Origin: Anaerolineae bacterium
GTDB lineage: Bacteria; Chloroflexota; Anaerolineae; Epilineales; JAHCIE01
Direction: 5' to 3'
Length of the DNA: 32,930 nucleotides
Assembly (NCBI GenBank): GCA_026129165.1
Contig: JAHCIP010000029.1
Coordinates: 1-32,930, forward strand
Part shown: positions 1 through 7,677 of the stretch, in pieces
Layout of the letters: each line of letters starts with the position of its first letter
Position numbering within the stretch: position 1 is the stretch's first letter
The notes under the pieces: generated by a model
Databases searched by the model: none
What the model saw: only the letters and a program-made list of their open reading frames with translations
Told to the model about the DNA's origin: nothing
Made by a program: the position numbers and the translations under genes

Positions 1-1
1 A

Positions 2-82
2 CCCATCATGACGGGCATCCAGGCCACCCGCCTGATTCGCGCCCGTGTGCCCCAGGTCAAAGTCCTCATCCTGACCACGCCG
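2..82 (+). pseudogene. Response-regulator receiver domain fragment, cut off at its 3' side
   Basis: Frame 2 reads PIMTGIQATRLIRARVPQ followed by VKVLILTT. This matches the stretch after the phospho-acceptor Asp of NarL/LuxR-type receiver domains (the MPxMxGxEATRxIR helix, then the strand ending in the conserved LTT threonine). After LTT the reading continues only as antisense of the neighbouring protease gene: the similarity stops at about position 80, where the minus-strand protease ends at 83. The usual residues after LTT (FDDD-type loop, alpha4, beta5 Lys) and the HTH output domain are missing. The 5' part lies outside the window. It could be a broken gene, a rearrangement junction or an assembly join. 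Confidence is good for the receiver similarity and lower for the cause. Confidence 0.6.
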
Positions 83-1756
83 CTAGCGGGTCTGGCGGGG
101 GACGGTCAGAACGGTATTCCAGCCGCCATAGCCATCCGGGACCTGGAAGCCGTTCTCCGGATCGGGGACCATCTCATCACCGTCGAGCATAAACTTGTAA
201 GCGTAGCGGCCCGGCGGCGGCGCGGCGATGGAAAGCGTCCAGACGCCAGGCGCCTCCTCTGTAAACTCCGGGCCATTATGGTTCCACAGGGTAAAGCTGG
301 CGACGAGGGTGACACGGCGGACAGCCGGGTTCTGATAGGTGAAGACGACGCGGCCTTTGCGGACCCAGGGGGAGACGGGCCGCCGTGACAGCGGCCCAAC
401 GCCCCGCCGCAGAACCGCCGCGACGGCTCGGCTGGGGTTGACGACGCCGTACCCCTGGCGCTCCGGTGGGACATGGGGCAGGGGGTTAGCCGTCTCGATG
501 AGGATACGTTTGACCGCTTCGGGGGTCAGCGAGGGGTTGGCTTCGAGCATCTGCGCCACCACAGAACTGACGATGGGCGCCGCGAACGACGTACCGTCCA
601 CATGTTTGTAGTGGGCCGAGATCAAGTTGGCGGCGGTGAACTTGTTCCGAATGGCATCGCGCAACACGGCCAGCGGCGACGAGACGAACGTCTCCAGGCC
701 CAGCCAGCGCGGCGCCTGACGCACCTCGACGCGCAGCTCCGCGTCGGGGACGAACATGAGCCGGTGGAGGGCGATGGCCTCGGCGTGGACGCGTGTGCCC
801 GGTAGAATGGGCGCGGCCACCCAGATGCTAGGCGCGATGAGTTCAGGTTTGGCGTGCTTGCGCTGGTCATCCCAGTTCGACCAGTACATGCGGTGCTGGG
901 CACGCACCAGGGTATTCTGGTCGTCCAGCCCGCCCACCGTGATGACCCGGTCCGCGCTGGCAGGTGGGACAAGCCGCCGAATCCCGCTGTTGCCCGCCGC
1001 CACCACCACGATCATGCCGCGCTGCACCGCCTCATTCGCCTTGCGGTCGAGGCGGTTGCCCGGCGTCGGGTCGTGGTCGCCGCCCAATGAGATATTCACT
1101 ACCTTGATGTCATAGCGCGTCTGGTTAGCGATGACCCAGGCCAGACCGCGATAGATGGCCTCTTCGGTGATGCGGTGGGTAAAGGGGTCGCTCACCCGCA
1201 CCAGCACGACATTGGCATCTGAAGCGATGCCGCGATACAGCCCGCCACTCAGGTGACCATTGCCCGTCGCCGAGACGGACGTCATCATGCCATGCCAGGA
1301 GGTGACGTCGGGGCGGCTGAAGTCCGTCTCGCCTATGGAAGCTGCGTCGGTCACGTCTACGTAGCGCAGGATGCGGTCCTGCGGCTGGGTCAGATCTGGA
1401 TGGGGGAAGAAACCCGAGTCGATGAAGGCGATGGTCACGCCGCGCCCGGTGTAGTTAGGGTTGGCGTGGACCCGCGTCGGCGTCGGGATGATGTGCGACA
1501 GGTTCGAGTCGTAGACGAGTTCGCGATACTCGTTTAGCTCGCTCCAGGCGTTCTCGCGGGCGAGTTGTTGCAGCGCCCGCTGCAGATAGCGGTCGGCGCA
1601 GGCAACGCACAGCCCATCCGACGGCTGCCAGGCGGGAAGCTCGTCGTGGACCAGATCAGTCACGCGCTCGCCGATGACACCGGGGAACTCGGCAAGCAGA
1701 TCGTCGCTCGTCTGGCCGCAACTGGGGCAAACGAGATGGGGGCTAGGTTGAATCAT
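83..1756 (-). CDS. Subtilisin-like serine protease (S8) with N-terminal zinc ribbon and C-terminal CBM48/AMPK-type domain
   Basis: Predicted peptidase of 557 aa starting at an ATG. Residues 10-53 carry two CxxC pairs (C10/C13 and C50/C53), a zinc-ribbon-like start. The S8 catalytic residues are all present: D113 in FIDSG, H155 in SWHGM, the oxyanion N256 in AAGNSG and S390 in DGTSFAAP. Residues about 465-553 look like an early-set carbohydrate-binding domain of the CBM48/AMPK glycogen-binding type (PGRYAYKFMLDG, then VPDPENG and a GGWNTVLTV end). No signal peptide or membrane segment is visible, so an intracellular location is inferred. The gene lies 29 bp after the MFS gene on the same strand and is probably cotranscribed with it. 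Substrate unknown. The full triad suggests an active enzyme; the three-part architecture is unusual. Confidence 0.9.
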   Translation of the reverse strand: MIQPSPHLVCPSCGQTSDDLLAEFPGVIGERVTDLVHDELPAWQPSDGLCVACADRYLQRALQQLARENAWSELNEYRELVYDSNLSHIIPTPTRVHANPNYTGRGVTIAFIDSGFFPHPDLTQPQDRILRYVDVTDAASIGETDFSRPDVTSWHGMMTSVSATGNGHLSGGLYRGIASDANVVLVRVSDPFTHRITEEAIYRGLAWVIANQTRYDIKVVNISLGGDHDPTPGNRLDRKANEAVQRGMIVVVAAGNSGIRRLVPPASADRVITVGGLDDQNTLVRAQHRMYWSNWDDQRKHAKPELIAPSIWVAAPILPGTRVHAEAIALHRLMFVPDAELRVEVRQAPRWLGLETFVSSPLAVLRDAIRNKFTAANLISAHYKHVDGTSFAAPIVSSVVAQMLEANPSLTPEAVKRILIETANPLPHVPPERQGYGVVNPSRAVAAVLRRGVGPLSRRPVSPWVRKGRVVFTYQNPAVRRVTLVASFTLWNHNGPEFTEEAPGVWTLSIAAPPPGRYAYKFMLDGDEMVPDPENGFQVPDGYGGWNTVLTVPRQTR

Positions 1757-1785
1757 ACAGCTATGACGCAGTGCGCCTGTCTAAA

Positions 1786-3078
1786 TTACGCGGCTCGGTC
1801 ACGCTTCGCCAGGGCTTGATAGGCAATATAGCCGGACGTGAGGGCCAGCGCGCCCGCCGCCAGGAAGATAAGGCGGGCGTTTACAGCAATGCCCAACGCA
1901 CCCGTAGCAATCAGGCTGGCGTTATACGAGATGGCGAGCATGATATTAAACGCGCTCTCGACACGGCCCAGACGGTCGTTGGGCGTGTTGATCTGAACCA
2001 GGGCGGCGATAATGGAGCGCGAGGCGATGAGAGTCAGGCCCGTCACGAAGATGGCGACGAGGGCCAGGCGAAAGTCGGGCAAGAAGGGGAAAACGGACAG
2101 GCTGAGCGCCAGGCCGACCATACTCGCGCCGACAAAAGGCGCCGGATGATGATAGGCGATGGGCAGCGCCACCAGGGCGCCCCCCACGACCATCCCCAGC
2201 CCCAGCACACTCAACAGCCCGCCAATGCCACTTGGGTCCACCTGGAACTCTTCCTGCAACTGAACCGTCCCCAGGATGATGACCGCGCCCAGGGCCAACA
2301 TACTCGCGCTGCCAGCCGCGATTAACCGCAGGATAAGCGGGCTACTGCGCACAAACTGGATGCCCTCGAAGAGCGCCGTGCGCAACTCGGTGGCGGTGAA
2401 GGGTTCGGTATGCACATTGACATGGCGCACGCTCATGAGAAAGATAGCCACCCCAGATGAAAAAAACGTCAGCGAATCGAAGACAATGGCCGCCTGGGGG
2501 CTGAAGCGGGCGACAAACAACCCGCCCAGGGCAGGGCCAATCACCAGCGCCAGCACCTGAGTAGCTTCGATGAGCATGTTGGCGGCGACGAGACCCGCCG
2601 GCGCCACAAGCATGGGTAGGACCGCATTGCGAGCCGGAATAAACAATACCCCGGCGGTGCCCATGATGAAGCCGACGGCCAGCACAACGGGCAATCCCCG
2701 CGCGTCCCGCACCAGCAGCAGGGCCAGGACAACCACGCCGCGCACGATGTCGGCGATGAGCATGGCCCAGCGGCGGTCGAAGCGGTCCACGATCACGCCG
2801 CCAAACAAGCCGAACAGGACGGTCGGCAGGCCAATAGACGCTGCCAAGCCGGCCAACGCCAGGGGCGAACTGGTCAGTTGGCGCACGATGATGAGCATGG
2901 CGACGAGCAGGAAACTGTCACCAATCTGGGACACGACCTGGCCGAAGACCAGCAAACGCATGTCGCGCCCGGACAGGGCGACCCGCAGCCCCGCTCGGCT
3001 GACCTCGCCCAGGGCGGCGGCCGGGTTGATCTCACGGGGTGGTTCGATTGTCTCAGGCTCGTGCGGAACGTTCGCCAT
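1786..3078 (-). CDS. MFS transporter, DHA3/MFS_3-like efflux type
   Basis: Protein of 430 aa with about 12 hydrophobic segments, the normal length for a major facilitator exporter. The N-terminal loop between TM2 and TM3 reads GGVIVDRFDRRWAM, the classic MFS motif A (GxxxDRxxRR). The charged 40-residue N-terminus before TM1 and the overall pattern resemble the MFS_3/EntS-like group, which exports small molecules such as siderophores or drugs by proton antiport; that assignment is family-level only. The start is the ATG at 3078; the nearest purine-rich stretch upstream (GGATAG) is a weak ribosome-binding site. It is followed after 29 bp by the subtilase. Substrate cannot be told from sequence. 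Confidence 0.88.
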   Translation of the reverse strand: MANVPHEPETIEPPREINPAAALGEVSRAGLRVALSGRDMRLLVFGQVVSQIGDSFLLVAMLIIVRQLTSSPLALAGLAASIGLPTVLFGLFGGVIVDRFDRRWAMLIADIVRGVVVLALLLVRDARGLPVVLAVGFIMGTAGVLFIPARNAVLPMLVAPAGLVAANMLIEATQVLALVIGPALGGLFVARFSPQAAIVFDSLTFFSSGVAIFLMSVRHVNVHTEPFTATELRTALFEGIQFVRSSPLILRLIAAGSASMLALGAVIILGTVQLQEEFQVDPSGIGGLLSVLGLGMVVGGALVALPIAYHHPAPFVGASMVGLALSLSVFPFLPDFRLALVAIFVTGLTLIASRSIIAALVQINTPNDRLGRVESAFNIMLAISYNASLIATGALGIAVNARLIFLAAGALALTSGYIAYQALAKRDRAA

Positions 3079-3120
3079 GCACTCTATCCATCACGCCAAG
3101 AAGATGTAACAAAGAAGTAA

Positions 3121-3155
3121 GAAAAACCGCCTCGCTCCGATAGCAAAATCGAGGC
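3121..3155 (-). terminator. Possible intrinsic terminator after the glycosyltransferase gene
   Basis: On the minus strand, GCCTCG and CGAGGC form a 6-bp stem around a 15-nt loop, followed by GGTTTTTC. It lies about 90 bp after the glycosyltransferase stop and before the MFS start, so it would separate the two transcripts. The stem is short, so the call is tentative. Confidence 0.4.
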
Positions 3156-3246
3156 CTGGACGGGATAAGGTATAGCCCTACGCCCGGCTCAGAGCCTCGA
3201 CTTCGTGAAGGGCGCCAACAGGGACAGGCATCCAGGGCTGAACGAC

Positions 3247-5151
3247 CTACGAGTGGGACGCGCAGCCGTCAAACAACCACAGGCGTAGCCCTTTCGGGCC
3301 GCGAAACTCATGCGTCTCCAGCAGGTCTAGGTCTTCGTCCAGCTGCTGGAGAATGTGGGAGCTATCGCCATCCACACGCGAGGCGTAGGTGACAACCCAC
3401 AGCCGGTCATACTCACACGCGAGGCTCATGAGCTTCTGCATACTCTCGCTGCCCGGCGCGGTGGCCGCCAGTCGCATACCATAACCGCGCCAGCGCGTCC
3501 CCTCGGGCAACAGGATCAACTGACCATCGGGCCACACCCAGCCGCCCCCTTCGGGCAGATTCGGCGCGTAGACGGCGCTTGCCATAGCGAAGTGGTGGGC
3601 CGGGAAGGCGAACAAGCCATCCCCCGGCTGCTGCTCGGCCTGGAGGGTGCTGATCAAGGCCCGCCAGTCGTCGCGCGCATCGTAGGGTGAGTGGAAGTAC
3701 GTCCACAGCCCCACGCCATGCATGAGCAATAGGCATGCCCCGCCAAGCAGCAGCCAGGACCGCCGGCTCAGTCCCATACTGATGAGGACAAAGCTAAACG
3801 GCGCGACCAGAATCAGGTAGCGGGCCTCAAAGCCCATCGCCGTCACGCGGTCTATCAGGTAGACCGCGACGGCCGGCGCCAGCGTCCAGGTCAGCAGCGG
3901 GATCACTCCCGGCTGACGCCAGCCGAACAGAACAGCGCCCCCCGCGATAACAAGGTAGAGCACGGCCAGAATGTTCCACCAGGGGGGGCGAGCGGCGATA
4001 CCGGCGCCAAACTCCCCACCCAGGCTCAACTGCGAGGCCACCTCGAACACGGTCCGGCCCGACAGCCGCTTCCAGGTGCTCGGCTTGCTCGTCCCGGACG
4101 TGCCTTTCGTGATGAGGCTCACGGCCGGGATGCTGGACGGCGCCTGAGCCAGCAAGGCGCGGGCCTCCTGGACGACATTGGACCACTGGGAGGTGGGCCG
4201 GCCGACGCCGACGGTGGGGGGCAGAGCGGGCCGCGCCGGAACCGAGAAGCCCGCCGACGCGACGACCGCCGCGCTCCACCAGATGAGTAGCCCCAACGCC
4301 GCCGACGCCGCCAGCGGCCAGACACGAAGCTGACGCACCTGCGGCCAGCCCCGCCAGGTCAGTCCGTGGGAGAGCAGCAGAAAAACGCCATAGTAGTGGG
4401 TCAGCAGGGTCAGCGGCAGGAAGACCACATAGCCCAGGCGCGACCCCCAGTCACCCCGACTCAGACGCAGGAAGCACAGGCTCGCCAGGACGCCAAACAG
4501 GAGATACCAGGTATAGCCGCGCACTTCCTGGGAACGGCTGATGAGGAAGGGCGAGGTCGCGGTCAGCAGGGCCGCCAGGTGAGCCTGGGCCGGCGTCACA
4601 TATACCCGCGCCAGCCGCCAGACGGCGGGAATCGCCAACGTCCCCGGTACGACAGCATAGAGCCGCAAGGCAAACTCAGCGCCCCACAGCCCCGGCCACC
4701 AGTGGAGCAGGACATAGGGCAGCCAGGGCGTCTGACTGTCGGCGGCGACGGCTGGAAACAGGTCCTGCAGCGGCAGGCGGCTCACCCAGACGGTAAAGAG
4801 TTCGTCGTACCACAGACTCTGGCGATCTATCCAGAGCACCCGTAAGACAAAGCCCAGCAGAATGATGGGCAACAGCGGGAGCCAGTCACGCTGCTCGACC
4901 TGGCGTCCCCAAAACAGTCGAATTCGACTCAGGCGCGACAAGGTTCCCCCCGTGGCGGCAATGATGGGGCGCGGCCAACCCCTCAGGCAGCTAGAGAACC
5001 GGGACGCGCGCACGACCTGGACATCACCCCGTTCCCCTCGGCCTGGAGGTGGAGCAGGGCACGGGCCAACAGCCTGGTCAGCCCCGGCGGCGCAACGCCT
5101 GGCGACAACCCATGGGTCATCGTCACACGTCCCTATCTTATCAGGATTCAC
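3247..5151 (-). CDS. Membrane glycosyltransferase, GT39/ArnT-like (GT-C fold)
   Basis: Integral membrane protein with about ten hydrophobic helices. After the first helix it has SLWYDELFTVW, the conserved acidic first-loop motif of GT-C enzymes of the PMT/ArnT type, followed by SQTPWLPYVLLHWW. These enzymes move a sugar from a polyprenyl-phosphate donor to lipid or protein on the outer face of the membrane. The longest frame starts at a GTG (5151) and gives 634 aa, but its first 70 residues are Cys/Pro/Arg-rich, low in structure and unlike family members. A TTG at 4941, preceded by a GGGGGGA run, would give 564 aa starting just before TM1 and looks more natural. The start is therefore uncertain; the domain call is firm. 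Acceptor unknown. Confidence 0.82.
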   Translation of the reverse strand: MNPDKIGTCDDDPWVVARRCAAGADQAVGPCPAPPPGRGERGDVQVVRASRFSSCLRGWPRPIIAATGGTLSRLSRIRLFWGRQVEQRDWLPLLPIILLGFVLRVLWIDRQSLWYDELFTVWVSRLPLQDLFPAVAADSQTPWLPYVLLHWWPGLWGAEFALRLYAVVPGTLAIPAVWRLARVYVTPAQAHLAALLTATSPFLISRSQEVRGYTWYLLFGVLASLCFLRLSRGDWGSRLGYVVFLPLTLLTHYYGVFLLLSHGLTWRGWPQVRQLRVWPLAASAALGLLIWWSAAVVASAGFSVPARPALPPTVGVGRPTSQWSNVVQEARALLAQAPSSIPAVSLITKGTSGTSKPSTWKRLSGRTVFEVASQLSLGGEFGAGIAARPPWWNILAVLYLVIAGGAVLFGWRQPGVIPLLTWTLAPAVAVYLIDRVTAMGFEARYLILVAPFSFVLISMGLSRRSWLLLGGACLLLMHGVGLWTYFHSPYDARDDWRALISTLQAEQQPGDGLFAFPAHHFAMASAVYAPNLPEGGGWVWPDGQLILLPEGTRWRGYGMRLAATAPGSESMQKLMSLACEYDRLWVVTYASRVDGDSSHILQQLDEDLDLLETHEFRGPKGLRLWLFDGCASHS

Positions 5152-5190
5152 AATCCTTGTCTAGTATTTGGAAGCTGGACTGCATAAAAC

Positions 5191-6330
5191 TCACACGAGC
5201 AGCCGCACCAGGACATCGTTGGCGACCAGCAATCCCTGGTCGGTCAGCCGCAGCGTGTCCCTCGCCAGGCTCACCAGCCCCCACCGGACCAGTTCGGCCA
5301 GGGCCGGGCCGCGCGCCTCGACCAGTCGCACGCTGAACCGCCGCTCGAACGCGGTCAGGTCCAGTCCGGCGCGCAGCCGCAGGCCCAGCATAAGCGTCTC
5401 GTTCATCTCGGTGTGACGGTCAATGGGTTCCCGCCGCCCAATGGGCAGGTGGCCGGCCTGAACGGCCTCGATGTAGTGCGTCGGCGCGAGGATATTGGTG
5501 TACCTCTCCCCCGCGCGCCAGCCATAAGCCCCCGCCCCCAACCCCAGCCACGGCTCGTTGCGCCAGTAGACCTGGTTGTGGCGGCAGGCGTGACCCGGCC
5601 GCGCCCAATTCGAGATTTCGTAATGCTCGAAGCCGGCCTCGGCCAGCCGAACCATCGCCCGGCGGTACATGTCGGCGGCCAGGTCGGCGTCGGGCGTAGG
5701 CAAGACCCCGGCCTTGATCAGGGCGCGGAGCCGCGTCGCCTCCTCGATGGATAGCGCATACAGCGACAGGTGGTTGGGGGACAGGGCCAGCGCCTGATCG
5801 AGCGTCGCCTCCCACTGGGCCATCGTCTGCCCCGGCAGGCCGTAGATGAAGTCGAGGGCGACTGAGAAGCCCAGCGATTGGGCCTCCTGGACGGTACGCG
5901 CGACGTCGTCAATGGTGTGCTGGCGGTCCAGCAGCGGCAGCAGGGTCGGGTCGAAGCTCTGCACGCCAAAGCTCACGCGGTTGACGCCGAGCGCTTGCAG
6001 CCCCACCAGGTACTCCCGCGCCAGCCCCGGGTAGCCTTCTACCGTGATCTCGGCGTCATTGCTTATGTCAAAACAACGCCGCAGCGCCCCCAGAACCGCC
6101 CCCAGTTGCGCGACGCTCAACTCGGTCGGGGTGCCGCCACCGAAGAAAACGGTCGCCACGTGGCGGTCGCCGACCTCGGCCGCCCATAGCTCGGCCTCGC
6201 GGCAGAGCGCGGCGGTGTAGTCGTCGCGCAGGGTCGGCAAGGCGTCATAGTTCCCCATGCCATACGTATGCAGGTTACAGAAGTTGCAGCGCAGGTGGCA
6301 GAAGGGGATGTGTAGATAGATACTAGGCAT
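5191..6330 (-). CDS. hemW: HemW-like radical SAM heme chaperone / coproporphyrinogen III oxidase-like protein
   Basis: Protein of 379 aa, normal for HemW. The start reads YLHIPFCHLRCNFC: C11, C15 and C18 form the CxxxCxxC motif that holds the radical-SAM [4Fe-4S] cluster. Also present are FFGGGTPT (SAM-binding glycines), VSFGVQSF, DFIYGLPGQT and the HemW C-terminal region (HNQVYWRNEPWLGLGAGAYG). The family was long annotated as oxygen-independent coproporphyrinogen oxidase; HemW proteins are now regarded as heme-inserting chaperones, often linked to respiratory enzymes. The residues after the cluster are CNL rather than the common CDF/CNF, a small deviation. The ATG at 6330 has no ribosome-binding site but a TATAAT box 6 nt before it. 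It is divergent from coaBC. Confidence 0.9.
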   Translation of the reverse strand: MPSIYLHIPFCHLRCNFCNLHTYGMGNYDALPTLRDDYTAALCREAELWAAEVGDRHVATVFFGGGTPTELSVAQLGAVLGALRRCFDISNDAEITVEGYPGLAREYLVGLQALGVNRVSFGVQSFDPTLLPLLDRQHTIDDVARTVQEAQSLGFSVALDFIYGLPGQTMAQWEATLDQALALSPNHLSLYALSIEEATRLRALIKAGVLPTPDADLAADMYRRAMVRLAEAGFEHYEISNWARPGHACRHNQVYWRNEPWLGLGAGAYGWRAGERYTNILAPTHYIEAVQAGHLPIGRREPIDRHTEMNETLMLGLRLRAGLDLTAFERRFSVRLVEARGPALAELVRWGLVSLARDTLRLTDQGLLVANDVLVRLLV

Positions 6331-6336
6331 ACCGAA

Positions 6337-6342
6337 ATTATA
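6337..6342 (-). promoter_or_regulatory. -10 box implying a leaderless hemW mRNA
   Basis: TATAAT on the minus strand ends 6 nt before the hemW ATG, so the expected start of transcription falls on the A of the ATG. No Shine-Dalgarno sequence precedes the codon. The -35 position is weak. Confidence 0.55.
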
Positions 6343-6373
6343 GACGTTTTGACCTTCCCACGCTTACTTCAGC

Positions 6374-6402
6374 TTGACCCGCCCTTCCCCTGGTGCTAGA
6401 CT
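6374..6402 (+). promoter_or_regulatory. Promoter of coaBC
   Basis: TTGACC (6374-6379) and TAGACT (6397-6402) are separated by exactly 17 bp, with TGC just before the -10 hexamer (extended -10). Expected transcription start is about 6409, giving a leader of about 45 nt before the ATG at 6454. The leader includes ATG CCT TGC TAA (6428-6439), a three-codon reading frame of unknown relevance. Confidence 0.7.
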
Positions 6403-6453
6403 GAAAGGAGAGAGGTTCCTGGTCCAAATGCCTTGCTAACAACGGGGTTGCTT

Positions 6454-7677
6454 ATGTCGAATCTCAAAGGCAAAACAGTTGTCCTGGGGGTGACAGGGTC
6501 CATTGCGGCCTACAAGGCCGCGATCATCGCCAGCCAGGCCGTCCAGGCCGGCGCGGAGGTCCACGTCGTCATGACCGAGGCCGCGACCCACATGGTCGGC
6601 CCGCCGATCTTTGCCGCGCTGACCCACCGCCCCGTCGTCACCGACTTCTGGGAGACACGCGGCATGGCCGACATCGCGCATGTAACGCTGGGCCGCGCCG
6701 CCGACCTGGTCATCATCGCGCCGCTGAGCGCCAACACCCTCGCCAAGTTGGCGCTCGGCCTGGCCGACAACGAACTCACTGCCCTCTGCCTCTCGACCCG
6801 TGCCCCCCTCCTCCTCGCGCCGGCCATGGAGACGGGCATGTGGCAGCACCCGGCCACACAGGACCACCTGGCGGCCCTCCAATCCCGTGGCGTCCATATC
6901 GTGACGCCTGGCGGCGGCTACCTGGCCTCCGGCGCGAGTGGGGTCGGGCGGCTGGCCGAACCGCTAGTGATTCTAGACGCGGCTCGCACTGTCCTGGGGC
7001 AGCGCGGCGACCTGGCCGGGCGGCGGCTGATTGTGACCTCTGGCGGGACACGCGAGGCGCTGGACCCGGTGCGCTACATTACTAACCAGTCGTCGGGCAA
7101 GATGGGGCTGGCAATTGCCGAGGCTGCCCGCGACCGGGGAGCGGTTGTGACCTTCATCCACACCACCGACCTGCCCACCCCCTACGGCGCGACCGAGGTC
7201 CGCGTTGCTTCCGCCGCCGAGCTAGACCAGGCCGTCCTCGACCACCTCGCCGCCGCCGACGCGCTGATTATGGCCGCCGCGCCGGCCGACTTTACGCCGG
7301 CCCAACGGGCAGAGCACAAGATCAAGAAGACGGCGGACAACACCGAGGGCCTCACCCTCCACCTGGCGCGGACGCGCGACATCCTGCGCGACGTGGCCGA
7401 CTGGCGCGCTGCGCATGAGACCACCCGCCGCCGGGTCGTGGTCGGCTTCGCCGCTGAGACCCAGAACCTCCTCGACAACGCCCGCGCCAAACTGGCGTCC
7501 AAAGACCTGGACCTGATTGTCGCCAACCCGGTGCCCCAGACATTCGGCAGCGACATGGTCCAAGCCACCTTCCTGGACCGAACGGGCGGGATCACGCCGT
7601 TGGAGCCAATGCCGAAGGAGGCGCTGGCCGAGCGTATCCTGGACGAGGTTACGGCGCGGCTCGCCCCATCCACTTGA
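6454..7677 (+). CDS. coaBC: Bifunctional phosphopantothenoylcysteine decarboxylase / phosphopantothenate-cysteine ligase
   Basis: Two-domain coenzyme A enzyme of 407 aa. Residues 1-180 are the FMN-binding CoaC half (GVTGSIAAYK, catalytic H76 in ADIAHVTLG, APLSANTLAKLALGLADN). Residues 186-405 are the CoaB half (VTSGGTREALDPVRYITN, SSGKMG, MAAAPAD, the HKIKK lysines, VGFAAET). Two CoaC signature residues differ: the PAMN substrate motif reads PAME (E126), and the flap Cys of the xxCGxxGxGR motif is Ser (S159 in LASGASGVGRLAEP). Comparable departures occur in other phyla, so activity is still likely. The ATG at 6454 is preferred over the upstream TTG at 6433 because of GGGG 6 nt before it. Its end overlaps the convergent solute-binding gene by 29 bp. 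Confidence 0.95.
   Translation: MSNLKGKTVVLGVTGSIAAYKAAIIASQAVQAGAEVHVVMTEAATHMVGPPIFAALTHRPVVTDFWETRGMADIAHVTLGRAADLVIIAPLSANTLAKLALGLADNELTALCLSTRAPLLLAPAMETGMWQHPATQDHLAALQSRGVHIVTPGGGYLASGASGVGRLAEPLVILDAARTVLGQRGDLAGRRLIVTSGGTREALDPVRYITNQSSGKMGLAIAEAARDRGAVVTFIHTTDLPTPYGATEVRVASAAELDQAVLDHLAAADALIMAAAPADFTPAQRAEHKIKKTADNTEGLTLHLARTRDILRDVADWRAAHETTRRRVVVGFAAETQNLLDNARAKLASKDLDLIVANPVPQTFGSDMVQATFLDRTGGITPLEPMPKEALAERILDEVTARLAPST

Noticed and set aside
83..388. Continuation of the left-edge receiver frame as a 126-residue protein
   Set aside because: After LTT the translation is antisense of the protease gene and resembles no receiver or HTH sequence.
1771..2325. Plus-strand 184-aa reading frame
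   Set aside because: Antisense of the MFS gene; Gln/Arg/Asp-rich translation typical of a GC-rich shadow frame.
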